Shown piece by piece: positions 1 to 9,655 of a DNA stretch of 64,000 nucleotides. A program made the position numbers and the translations under genes. The stretch comes from Xylogone sp. PMI_703 (lineage: Eukaryota > Ascomycota > Leotiomycetes): positions 2,728,001 through 2,792,000 of the forward strand of contig JAJTUQ010000002.1 in the NCBI GenBank assembly GCA_021399445.1. Reading direction: 5' to 3'. The notes under the pieces are model-generated. The model was not told the origin of the DNA. It did no database searches and was given only the letters and a program-made list of their open reading frames with translations. The stretch's first letter is position 1; each line of letters begins with the position of its first letter.

Positions 1-1866
1 ATTTTATCCTAGAATATCGCTTTGAGTTGGGCGAATTAGCTGATGACGCGGAGCGGTTTTGTCTTTGGCATACTGTCAAGAAATACCCGTACGACTTTGT
101 TGGAACTGCAAATAGGGATAAAGTAAATTTCAACAACCATACCCCAAATATATCTTACTAATTCTCTGAGAAGGTTTCGCAACGCTTCTTCGAAGAAGCT
201 AAGGTATACGAAAGAGGATGGGATTTGTAAGTAATTGGTTCAATAAGAAAGTAGTTACGTTTCGCTTAACTCACTGAATACATAGTTTCTATATCTACCG
301 TCCTCTGGGCTATGGAAGCCTTGGGCCAATCATCCTCGTCCCTACAGAACAGTTTGAGCATTTTCTCGAAGTCATTAATAACGAGCTCGGAACGGCGCTG
401 AAAATACCAGATGGTGGAGCAAGACCAAGGTTTGAGATTGTATTCGATGACGAGGGCATACCACGGCCACGATATCTTGGAAGGGCAACAAATCGAGAAG
501 ATTTCTATAGCCTTAAATTTCACATTCCCCACCGCGCCTTTGGAGCAGAGTGTAGCGGTGATATCTATCTTAAGGAGCCAACAGGTACAGCGCTCGAACT
601 CTTCCGAGCTAAAATGAACCTCATCACGAAGGCACCACAACCTAGAAAGAGCAAGCAGGAGAAAAAAGAGGCCGCTCGCATTAGAAAGCAGAAATCCTTG
701 AGACATACTGTTGAAAAAGTACGAAAACACCTTGGATTGCTAAAGAAGGAACACGACCTAGAGCCTGATATAGAAGATCATACGTATAAGCCGGCTTCTT
801 TTACTTTTGATCCCTCAGGTGTTACCCCTTATGAACAAGAAAGTGTTATATTCATCTGTGTAGATGTTGAAGCATGGGAGCATAATCGTTCTATCATTAC
901 AGAAGTTGGAATTGCAACTCTCGATACCGAAGACCTAAAATCGATCCCTCCAGGTGAAAACGCTAGTAATTGGAGAAATTTCATTCGGGCTCGCCATTTC
1001 CGCATTAGTGAGCACAAACATTACAACAATTCCCAATACGTTTCAGGATGTGCTGATAGGTTCATGTTCGGGTAAGCTGATGAATTTAGCGTCATATATC
1101 TCAAGCTGGCTGACATTAGTAAGGGAGAGCGAATTCATTGAACTGTCAAAAGCTCCACATATTGTCTCAACTTGCTTCAAGTATCCGTATTCCAGAGCAG
1201 ATGAAGATGCTCCAGAAGACGCTGAGTAAGTTCTATGCATTCAAGGATGTTGAGTCTCTAACTTTTGTTTAGGGAAAATCAAAAACGGAATATTGTGCTC
1301 GTCGGCCATGATGTAGCAGCTGATGTTGATTACCTTAAGAGACTTGGTTACAGCGTTACTAATCTATCAAACTTAACGGAAATCATTGACACAGCAAAGA
1401 TGTGGCAATACCACAAAAATGAAACTCAACCCCGAAGTCTAAGCCTTGTTCTTGCAGATATAGGTATCCCTGGCTGGAACTTACACAATGCAGGAAACGA
1501 TGCTGTCTATACACTTCAAGCAATGCTAGGAATAGCTGTTCTTTCCGCAACTACCGAGCCATCTTTGAAGGAGGTAAAGGAGAAAGCTGAGGAAGGATTG
1601 GATGATACAAAGTAAGTTACATATAGTATACTCATGTCATTCGCTAAGGAAATGCGAGGTCCAACGAGAGGAATATTAACCAGACGAGAAGCAACGTTGC
1701 GATCCCAACCCCTGAGACCCATGAGAACTCTGCGCCTATTGAAATCCAGTCAAAGCCAGCAGAAACTGAATTTAATGATACCGTATCTGAAGACTCATCA
1801 ACGGGCGGAGTTCCTATTGTCAACTTGGGTGAACGATTGCAATCACTAGCATTGGCAGATGACTGA
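1..1866 (+). CDS. Gfd2/YDR514C-like protein with DEDDh RNase H-fold domain (5' partial)
   Basis: The gene starts before the window. I infer exons <1–122, 171–226, 286–1071, 1124–1225, 1273–1611 and a last exon ending at the TGA at 1864–1866; the acceptor of the last intron (about 1688) is the least certain. The middle exon has a Lys/Arg-rich helix (about 640–760), then an RNase H-like domain. That domain begins with FICVDVEAWE (Asp-x-Glu), continues with VGHDVAADVDYL and ends with LHNAGNDAVYTL, so the D-E-D-H-D residues of DEDDh 3'–5' exonucleases all appear present. The fold resembles the C-terminal domain of fungal Gfd2/YDR514C, a family related to the Neurospora exonuclease QIP. The N-terminal part is unrecognised and the tail is acidic. 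The substrate is unknown; processing of RNA or ssDNA ends is inferred from the family. It is convergent with the next gene. Confidence 0.7.
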
Positions 1867-2380
1867 GGATCTTGACAGGAACTTCGATCCTATTAGTAGC
1901 ATAAGGGTCTCGGCTGCAAATTAACGAAGACATTACCTACTCTTTACTGATTCTTCTAAAGCAGGCCTTGAAATTTGTGTAGAATTAAATACATCAGGCA
2001 GCACTAATGCGAGAATTATTTGATTATTTCGCGAATCTTGAAGGTTATACCACCATATTAAGTGCTGAATCCATGTGAACATCAAGCTCTATACAGATGT
2101 TGGTTAATATCGTAGGACCACCTTCATGGATTCCATATAATTGCTAGCCATAATTTTTCCAATCTCCCAACCAACTTGAAACTTGCAAAGAGATAGGAAA
2201 CTGGATGGTCTAGCTTTGTCGCTGGCCAAGCAAAAACATTTATTGAACGTTGATGAGAAGAGATCCACCACATAGACTACTACCCGTCATTATGACCAAA
2301 ATTCAGAAACGCCGCGCTGATGCAATCCCAGGTATTGTACAACATATCCCATACATATTCATACAATAAGATAAACACAA
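1867..2380. other. convergent intergenic region
   Basis: An AT-rich spacer between the 3' ends of the Gfd2-like gene and PAM18. I see no open frame or structured RNA here; it should hold both 3' UTRs. Confidence 0.6.
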
Positions 2381-2841
2381 TCAACCATGCTTCTCGAGAA
2401 ATTCTTTTGCTTCATTGACTTTCGTTGCGAGATAAGGACTTCCTCCACGATCAGGATGGTTCAACATCATCAATGTTCGATGTGCCTTCCTCACTTTCTC
2501 CTTAGTTATCTGTCGTTCACTATTCAGAAATTGTTGTTAGCGAACCTAGATCATAAGAAACATAAAATTGAAAGAATGCGTCCAAGGTAGAGGGAAGATA
2601 TACCTGAGCTGGAGAATCAAGGCTGCCTCTCGGCGATTCATCTGCCTCTCAAATCCTCCCTTGTAAAATGCCTTTCCGAGCGCCCCAGCTTCACCTCTTG
2701 ATCTCCGTACAGCAACCAACGCTGCGCGACCCTAAGGTTATTATCGTTAACGGAGTCGCATACGAGAGAGCGCTCCCATTGCAAACTTACAAAGAATGCA
2801 GCAGCGGCAACACCGCAACCTATGGCGAGCGCAGAAGCCAT
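2381..2841 (-). CDS. PAM18: mitochondrial import motor J-protein Pam18/Tim14
   Basis: Three exons (2841–2791, 2731–2604, 2519–2381) give 105 residues. The protein opens with a hydrophobic segment ([17 protein letters not shown]), which is the inner-membrane anchor. A linker with [20 protein letters not shown] follows, then a degenerate J domain whose HPD tripeptide lies in [15 protein letters not shown]. This is the signature of Pam18/Tim14, the J-protein that stimulates mtHsp70 at the TIM23 channel from the matrix side. The length suits fungal Pam18 forms without a long intermembrane-space extension. It is divergent from RLP24 across about 400 bp. Both introns have canonical GT–AG ends. The start is fixed by the conserved MASAL anchor. 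Confidence 0.92.
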
Positions 2842-3247
2842 ATTTAAGAATCGTTTGAGATAATTACTTCCTCCTCCGATGTTTTTGCTCTTCCGCTAGG
2901 TGTCAGGGAATGAGCGACAGTTTGCTCAGAATTTGAAAATAGCAGAACCGGGATCGTGGCGTTCAACTCGTCGGATGTCGTAGGAATTGGAATTTTGCTC
3001 TCTATGACGGAAAATCCTCGGCTGCAGCCCACCATTCACACTTCAGCGGCCCAGCCCACACAAGGCAGCGGACCGATAATTATTCCGGGAAATCCACCTT
3101 TCCAATTCTGGCGAAAACGAAGAATTTATCGATATCGCAAACTTTAAATGTTCAGATAGACGCTGATTGCGATATAAGATAAACACAGCTTGTTCTTTTG
3201 TTCTTTTGTGATATATTTCTTTATCGGAGTAGCACCTGGTCGTCAAG
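2842..3247. promoter_or_regulatory. divergent promoter region PAM18 / RLP24
   Basis: A 406-bp spacer between two outward-facing start codons, so it must carry both promoters. No clear TATA box was picked out. Co-regulation of the two genes is only inferred from the geometry. Confidence 0.5.
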
Positions 3248-4040
3248 ATGAGAATTGAAACGTGTTATTTCTGCTCACGGCCATGCTATCCCTCCAAAGG
3301 GATTACTTTTGTCAGAGTAAGCTTTCTTCTTCCCAGACTTCATTTTGAGACCCAAAGCTGATTGATCTATATAACGATGCGAAAACCTTCCGCTTCTGTC
3401 GCCACAAATGTTCCGCGATGGCTGGTGATCCCTTTCCTGCTTCTTAATTCACAATCTGACAATTTCCAAAGTTCAAAATGAAGCGCAACCCCCGAAAGTT
3501 GAAGTGGACCAAGGCGTTTAGGAAATCCGCCGGAAAGGAAATGGTACGTAAACACACCATCTCCGATAGCACATTATTTCTCGGTTATTTTACACTTGGA
3601 TTAAGAGCTTGGGCCAATCCATGGTTACAACCCAATACTGACATTACTTGAACTTGCAAAAGATCGTAGATTCTACCCTCCAATTTGCCGCCAGAAGGAA
3701 CGTACCCGTCCGCTACAACCGCGACCTCGTGGCCAAGACCCTCAAGGCAATGGAACGTGTGGCCGAAATCCGCGCCAGAAGAGAGAGAGTCTTCTACAAG
3801 AAGCGCATGGCTGGTAACAAGGAGAGACAGCGTGAGGCGGATAGGAAGCTGGTGGCAGAGAACGAACACTTGTTGCCTAAGATGCGGGCTAGCGAGCGTA
3901 AGGCGTTGGAGGAGGCTGGTGAGGAAGTTGAGGAGGAGGTTATCGTCGAGAAGCAGCCTGCGAAGGTGTTTGGCAAGATGAAGGCTAGGAGAAAGGTGCT
4001 TGTTGATGGGGGAGTTGAGGATGAGATGCAGATTGATTAA
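3248..4040 (+). CDS. RLP24: 60S ribosome biogenesis factor Rlp24 (L24e family), splice model uncertain
   Basis: Rlp24 is the L24e-like placeholder on pre-60S particles; it recruits the AAA ATPase Drg1/Afg2 and is replaced by Rpl24 in the cytoplasm. Exon 1 (3248–3316) encodes [18 protein letters not shown], the first CxxC of the zinc ribbon. The second Cys pair (FRFCRHKC) lies at about 3388–3411. Exon 3472–3543 encodes [20 protein letters not shown], and exon 3663–4040 encodes the conserved VDSTLQF and [15 protein letters not shown] blocks with a basic and acidic tail. The last intron (3544–3662) is canonical. The exon with the second Cys pair has no AG directly before its conserved Asn-Asp, and its 3' side does not join the next exon in frame by GT–AG, so assembly error, unusual splicing or decay must be considered. 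The usual HKN before FKM is also not visible. Confidence 0.85.
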
Positions 4041-4280
4041 ACTGACATGGTGGTCTGCGGGAAATTGGCATATATTGGGCGTTTGAGGATTCTTTGGGTC
4101 ATTGTATTCCATGATAATGTGCTAGTTGGAATTGAAAACAAGATGTCCGTGTGGCTATGATCTGTTTTTTGATGCTTTTACTTGCTTTACCGTGGTGTAT
4201 CATTGTACGTGGTGGCACTTCTTCACTGAAGATAAGATTTACGGGAAAACAGCACTGTGTTTTGCTCTTACTGTGCTAGA

Positions 4281-5183
4281 TTATTTACCAGCTTGTGCAG
4301 CAGTATCCTGTAATGATAAGTATATTTCGTAAACATTTCCGATATATTCAACTTACAAGGTAGACCTGATAGAAACTTGGCTTCCACTCTCCATCCTCTT
4401 TGGTCATGTTCACCCTACCAGCCCATTCAATCTATTGCAGTTAGCGTTATCATACTCTATCCATTCCAGTCCCAACACCAATTACTTCACGCAAAACACT
4501 CCTAGAGCCAGAGAAAAGACATACCTCATTGCTCTTTCCATCCTTGAATGTATAAGCCACTGAACCATAGACCATGAATTCGGTGGAGTCGGTTCCAAAG
4601 GGGAAGATCTTGATGACGGTGTGTAGACGGGATTTGACAGCTGTCCACAGGGATTTTCGAAAGGCCAGGATTTCTGGAGGTAATTAGCTATACCCGGGAC
4701 TGTTATATAGTATATGGATAGTAGACAGTTGTTCTGGAAACGGAGACCCAGGGTGGGAGTCTAGATTGAGGTAGCTAGCCACAACCAGAGAATGAAATAG
4801 AGAAGGGATTACTCAAGGGAGAGTTTCTCAATGAAGTCCATATTTCAACCTTCCATCCTCCATAAGTCCATGCTAATATAGAAATGCAAGAAAACCAATC
4901 CATCCCCAAGCACTGACAAGGAATTCTTAAAAAGAGAGTTTCAAAAGAAAAAGAACCATAACACAGAAAATGCACAATTACAGGAACGGAAGAATGACAT
5001 ACCCTCCCTCCCAACCGCCTTCTTACTCCCCATAATCAGAATAGCATCCCGGGTGAACAAATTAGCATACCGCTCATGCGCATTGGGATCATCACTGGTG
5101 CGGTACAGGTCCTCGAAGAAGGTCTTGATTCCGGGGTCGACGGCCGTTGACTCGGGGTATTCGGAGATGTATGAGTGGGGCAT
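4281..5183 (-). CDS. small NTF2-like (SnoaL-type fold) protein
   Basis: Four exons (5183–5003, 4673–4525, 4431–4357, 4307–4281) yield 143 residues. The N-terminal helix region (GIKTFFEDLYRTSD, then YANLFTRDAILIMGSKKAVG) and the strands with FMVYGSVAYTFKDGKSNE and IEWAGRVNMTKEDGEWKPSF are typical of the NTF2-like/SnoaL superfamily: a short cone-shaped fold with a pocket. Members range from polyketide cyclases to proteins of unknown role, and no catalytic set is clear enough to choose. Intron 1 (329 nt) is much longer than the other two. The start at 5183 is the only Met before the conserved helix. It ends convergently with RLP24, 240 bp apart. It is most likely a stand-alone cytosolic protein of unknown substrate. 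Confidence 0.75.
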
Positions 5184-5796
5184 CCTGTCTCCTGTAGCTC
5201 TTATATCTCTTCAAACCAAGTTCTGCTTTTCTTTATTTTGTCAGATGAAGTTTTTAGGTTTAATTTTTCTTGAGGAGATCTTGGATATATAGCCTATGCT
5301 TAAGTCCAATTCCTGATTCCGTATTCCGTTGGTCTGTGTTGATGTGGTTCTGTGCTCACCCGGTCTTATGCCGTTTTAGAGGAGCAAGAAACAGTAAGAA
5401 GAAGGGGAGTCTCGGAAATGTTTCGGGTATAAGCGGTGACTGAAGGTTTCCGTGATAAGACGTGGGATGATAATAAATCAAGATTATCTAAAGTCAAAGG
5501 TCATAAGATATTCAAACGGGTAGACAGAATACAAGCCAAGTAGTAGCAAGTATTAAATCCGAGTAAATCAGTCGAGCTCCCCAAAGCAATCAAAGAAGGG
5601 AGAGAGATCCAAATGTTAAATATAATCATAATTTAAATACAAAAACAGAAATCCCCCTCTCCCCTCTCTAATGTCCATACACTATAGCAAATAAGCAAAG
5701 GAATTCCTCCCATTGGATATTCACAAATCCCCTCTTCAATCCCCCATCTTCCCCAACCTCAAACCTTCCCTAATTAACCCGGCAGTCCGCGCCTGC

Positions 5797-5825
5797 GGGG
5801 GGGGGGGGTGGGGAAGGGAGGCGCA
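5797..5825 (+). repeat. G12 run with following G-blocks
   Basis: Twelve consecutive G residues (5797–5808) are followed by TGGGGAAGGGAGG. With several G-blocks close together this could form a G-quadruplex. It is also a place where sequencing length errors are likely. Confidence 0.6.
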
Positions 5826-5940
5826 AAAAAACATTACCGGCAAATAATAATCGCGGATATAACACGAAAAACGGCTATTGGCCTCTCTCCGACAATTTCG
5901 CTCTTTTAGGATCTTCCCGACACGACGGGTGGGCGGGCCG

Positions 5941-5970
5941 CTGCTGTTGCTGTTGCTGCCTACGGTACTA

Positions 5971-6003
<33 letters not shown>
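5941..6003 (+). repeat. CTGTTG-type hexanucleotide microsatellite
   Basis: Two runs of imperfect CTGTTG units are separated by CCTACGGTACTA. They produce the Leu-rich translation of a 61-codon frame, which I do not regard as a gene. Confidence 0.8.
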
Positions 6004-6776
6004 GTGATATTGGATACTCACGTGGATCTACTGGAGTTTGATTTGGGAATGGGAAATGGGTGAATGGGAATCAGATGACACTTTCCTCTCCTCCATGGTG
6101 GTATTTCTGGCAAAAGGCTATGTGCTGTATGTATGAGGGGTAGGATATAGCTTAGCTTTGCTCTTAGGTTGCTACCGTACATGGAAAATGAGGGGATTGG
6201 AGGAGTAGATAAGAGCAGATTAGATTAGATTAACACTGTGGAAGATGGCGAGGATTGAATCCTGGCTTATCACTCTTATCGCTTTATCGATAAGGAAGAT
6301 CTAGATCTTTTCTTTGCCTAGGCTTTTAGAGATGACGAACGATCGGAGGGATGGATTACAAGGACCGGTAGATCTTACCTGTAGGGCTGCATGAGTGTGT
6401 CTCGGGAGTGGCGATGCGGACTTAGGAGGGTGTCTGTTAGATTAATTATATTGGATGATCAATTGGCTGGTCGCTGGACTGTTAATAATGTTGACATGGG
6501 CTGTTGATAACACATAAGATTCAACTCTGGCCTACAGAGTCAGTTACAACTACACAGATTCACTCATACATCAATGTTATCACAAGTCACAGTATATGGC
6601 ACAGATATTCGCAGGCGCACCCGTACTTGTATTTGCTACTTTCCAGATGTAAGAAACGCCAGGCCCGCCCCCAAACGACGAGGTGGTTTCCTCTCTAGGT
6701 CCCCACCAAAACCCCGCGCTCCCCAGCCCGGAGGCTCTCCTCCTCCTGCCTCATAAGTGTAAAAAAATTGGTATCA

Positions 6777-6968
6777 TACTCCAACAAAAAAAAGAAAAAA
6801 CAAAAACAAACAAAGGAAACTACTCATACAAAAAAAGAAAAGAAAAGAAAAGAAAGAAAAAAAAACAAAAAAAAAACCAAAAGAAAAAAAGAAAAAGCAA
6901 AAAAAGACTTTTGCAAAACCCCGCACCCAAAAAGAAAAACAAAAGAAAAACATGGTCCAAAAAAAACT
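6777..6968 (+). repeat. A-rich tract (U-rich in the putative pacC 3' UTR)
   Basis: About 190 nt consist almost only of A, broken by single G or C residues. It lies 90–280 nt beyond the pacC stop, so on the sense strand of pacC it would be a pyrimidine-rich 3' UTR segment. The Lys-rich open frames over it are artefacts of composition. Confidence 0.7.
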
Positions 6969-7055
6969 CCATCGTCAGTCGTCACTTCGTTATTCATGCA
7001 ACCGAGGTCCTAACCCGCCCATGTCGTTAGGACCCCGGCTGCCGTCGTGACGCGC

Positions 7056-9655
7056 TCAACGCCGGGCGGCTCCTAGGTCAGGGTAAAGACCCTGGGAGGA
7101 CGAGCCCGAGTCCGCCCCTTTTGAAGGAGAGACGAGCTCGAGCTGAGGCCGCATGGCCTCGGTAAACAAACCATCATCGCCGTAGTAGTAGTGATTGTCC
7201 AGTCGGCGTTGGATGATGGTCCGGAGAGTCTCCAGGACCCGGCAGTGCTCCAGCCAGGTGCTGCCCTCCCTGTCTGCGCTGCTCGCACTGCTGTTGGATG
7301 GTGAGAGGCGCGGGTCCAGATTGGTATTGGCAATCTGGATTGCCAGTTCATCGCGCTCCTCTCGGGTCATTGCAGCCTCTCGCGCTCTCTGGGTCTCATT
7401 GGCTCGTTGCAGCATGCCACCGGTGTACCGGCGACGTTGGTCGGCATCGAAGTTGCTGGCAATGGTAGAAGCGTATGCGGAGACGGGTGGGAGAATTGGG
7501 TAGGAGGCACCTGGTCCCTGCTGGGAGGGAGAAACACCATGAGACGAGCCAGGCGAGAGACCAGAGGTGTGAGAGACGGAGGAAGAAGAGGGTGGAGTCA
7601 AGGCTGCTGTGCCTGAGGAAGTGGATTGAGAAGAGTGAGACGGCATCATTGGGGCGGTCACGTGCGTCGAAGCATGCGCGCCTGCAGAAGTCACTCCTTG
7701 GGTTGCGGTCTGTGGAGGAGAGTGGCTTTGGCGGAAATTGATGGCTTGATGAGTGTAGTGCGAACCTGGCTGTTGAACTCCGGCAGCAGCGGCAGCATTG
7801 GCATTTTCGTAAAGAGTGGTCTGCATGCTGTCTAGAAAGTGATCAATACTGACAAGATCATTCTTGGTGCGCATGTTCGGAAGAGGGAGTGCGTATGAAG
7901 GAACGTATGGGTGAGGAAGTCCACCGACGGGGATGGGTTGAGGGACAGGGACCATGTAATCAGAAATAGTGCCCTGTAGAGGAAGACCATGGAGCGCCAA
8001 GAGTCTCTGGCCAACCTCAGCATAGCTGGAAGGATCAAACTGACGACGCTTGACATCGCCCAGAAACTCGTTGACAATATCATTCTGACGACGTCTGGTC
8101 GCGGCATCATATGCAGCACTGTGGCTCATGTCAGGCTGTCCACCGTGGTGAACGGGATAGTAACCCTGACCAAAGGACATAGGCTGATGCATATAATAGC
8201 CATTTCCACCCTGGGGCGGAGGCGGGCCGTAGCCAGGGGCTGGAGCATGGTGCATGGATGCAGCTTGATGGTCATAATAACCCTGCGGACCAGCTATCGA
8301 GAAGTAAGCAACGTGGGTAAAGGGGGGAATGCGACGAGCCCGGTGAGGGACCGACGGAAGCGGTCTAGGACCTACGTTTTGGCACGGGACGGTACCCACC
8401 CTGGTTGTTCTGCTCGGGAGTACGGAGAAGAACAGAGTCATCTGCGTGTGTCTGGTTGGAAGTTAGTCTTGGTTCGGCCGTGACTGTATCTTCAGAAGAC
8501 TCTGATCGTGTGTCGGATGGGCTTTCCATTTCGACAACCGTTTGAGAATCGATTTCGGTCACGGCTTCGGCCTCATCTTGAGGCTGGGCTGGACGCGAGG
8601 GGAAGCAGAATGTGTTGTACATCTTGCCAACTTGTATATTCAGAAGATTGAGATACACCAGAGAGCAGGATGAAGTGAAGGAAGTTTGAGTGCTTGTGAT
8701 GGGGTGTAAAGTAGGAATTTGAGTGTGTTGTTGATGGGTTTGGTGATTAAAAGTGATGAATTTGATGGTTTTGGGGGAAATCGGATAGAAGTGATGTGGT
8801 ATGGGGGGAGAAAAGAAGGGGAGAAGGGAAGGAAGGAGTGGAAGGGACGAAGGTTTATATAGGCGTGGGAAATCACTGTGCCAAGAGATATAGCGACAGA
8901 GATAGTGATGAGTTGGGGAGCGTAGTGAGGAAATGATGAGGGAACGCGAGTGAGGAAGTGGTGAGCGTGATGAGGAAAGGGGCGCGAGGTAAGGAAATGA
9001 TGAGCGTACCTTGACATGCTTCTTCAGGTCCTGGGGACGCTTGAAAGATTTACCACAGAAGTCACACTTGTGCGGTTTAAGGGGAACGTGCACACGAATA
9101 TGAGAAGTAATGTGGTCACGCTTTACAGTAGTTGTACGGCAGTTGGCCCAACCACAGGTAAGGTTGAGATTGTTGGTGGACTTTCTGCCAACATGTTTTT
9201 CGCAAATATGTTCCTGATGGAAGTAACTGTTAGTTATATTTATCATTTCATTTCATTCTTTTTAAGACAGATAGGTAGATGAATAGATAGATATAGAAGC
9301 TAGGAAATAGTAATGGATACCACAGTCCAAGTCCAAAGTCCACGACAAAGCCAAGGCTCATGCAGTGAACTGAAGAAATGGACTGTCGACCAAGACCAGA
9401 ATAGAATGGAATACAATAGAATAGAACAACTCATATCAAAACAAATACATCATGAAAAAAAGTGAAAAAGTAAATAAAAGAACTCACAAATAAAGCCTCT
9501 GCATTGGGGCATCTCTCAGAACATCTCTCCCATTGGCAGAGAAGGCTATCATCCGTAGCGGGACGTGAAGCGGCAGCAGCAGCCGGAGTGGAAGAACTTG
9601 AAGCCGCTGGGGCCGTGGACTCCTGCTGCTCTTGGGCAGGAGCGTTGGTCGACAT
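7056..9655 (-). CDS. pacC: pH-responsive zinc finger transcription factor PacC/Rim101
   Basis: PacC activates alkaline-expressed and represses acid-expressed genes after pH-triggered proteolysis by the Pal pathway, binding GCCARG. Exons 9655–9488, 9213–9010, 8451–8400 and 8293–7056 give 553 residues. Three C2H2 fingers are complete: C40/C45/H58/H63, C76/C81/H94/H98 and C106/C109/H122/H126. Finger 3 carries the conserved [20 protein letters not shown]. The last ligand, H126, lies in exon 3, after a 558-nt intron. [19 protein letters not shown] (about 230–248) and [20 protein letters not shown] (about 279–298) match conserved PacC regions, the second near the signalling-protease region of family members. 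The Ser/Thr/Pro-rich C-terminal half is the expected regulatory part. At 553 residues it is somewhat short. The start at 9655 is the Met before the Ala/Ser-rich leader. The 558-nt intron and the promoter sites are discussed in the findings. Confidence 0.95.
8452..9009 (-). other. 558-nt stop-free intron of pacC (possible retained intron or internal promoter)
   Basis: The donor GTACGC at 9009 and the acceptor, with branch-like GACTAAC and CCAACCAG ending at 8452, are plausible. The intron length is a multiple of three and the whole stretch is open in the pacC frame. The first 370 nt are pyrimidine-rich, with a TATA box. The last 170 nt translate into an acidic Ser/Glu-rich segment after a Met at 8622. 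Confidence 0.7.
8854..8861 (-). promoter_or_regulatory. TATA-box-like element inside pacC intron
   Basis: TATATAAA on the minus strand lies within CCTATATAAACC, about 230 nt upstream of the in-frame ATG at 8622. A pyrimidine-rich stretch follows it, as in fungal core promoters. A PacC consensus (GCCAAG at 8880–8885 on the plus strand) lies 18 bp upstream of it. Confidence 0.45.

Larger units (their letters stand above)
5184..7055. other. intergenic region between NTF2-like gene and pacC 3' end
   Basis: This 1.9-kb stretch holds the promoter of the NTF2-like gene at its left end and the presumed pacC 3' UTR at its right end. Open frames here are low-complexity translations of the G-run, the CTG/TTG repeat and the A-rich tract listed separately. 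No gene is supported. Confidence 0.6.

Noticed and set aside
6683..7030. Lys-rich open frames over the A-rich tract
   Set aside because: They are runs of AAA and AAG codons from low-complexity DNA in the presumed pacC 3' UTR.
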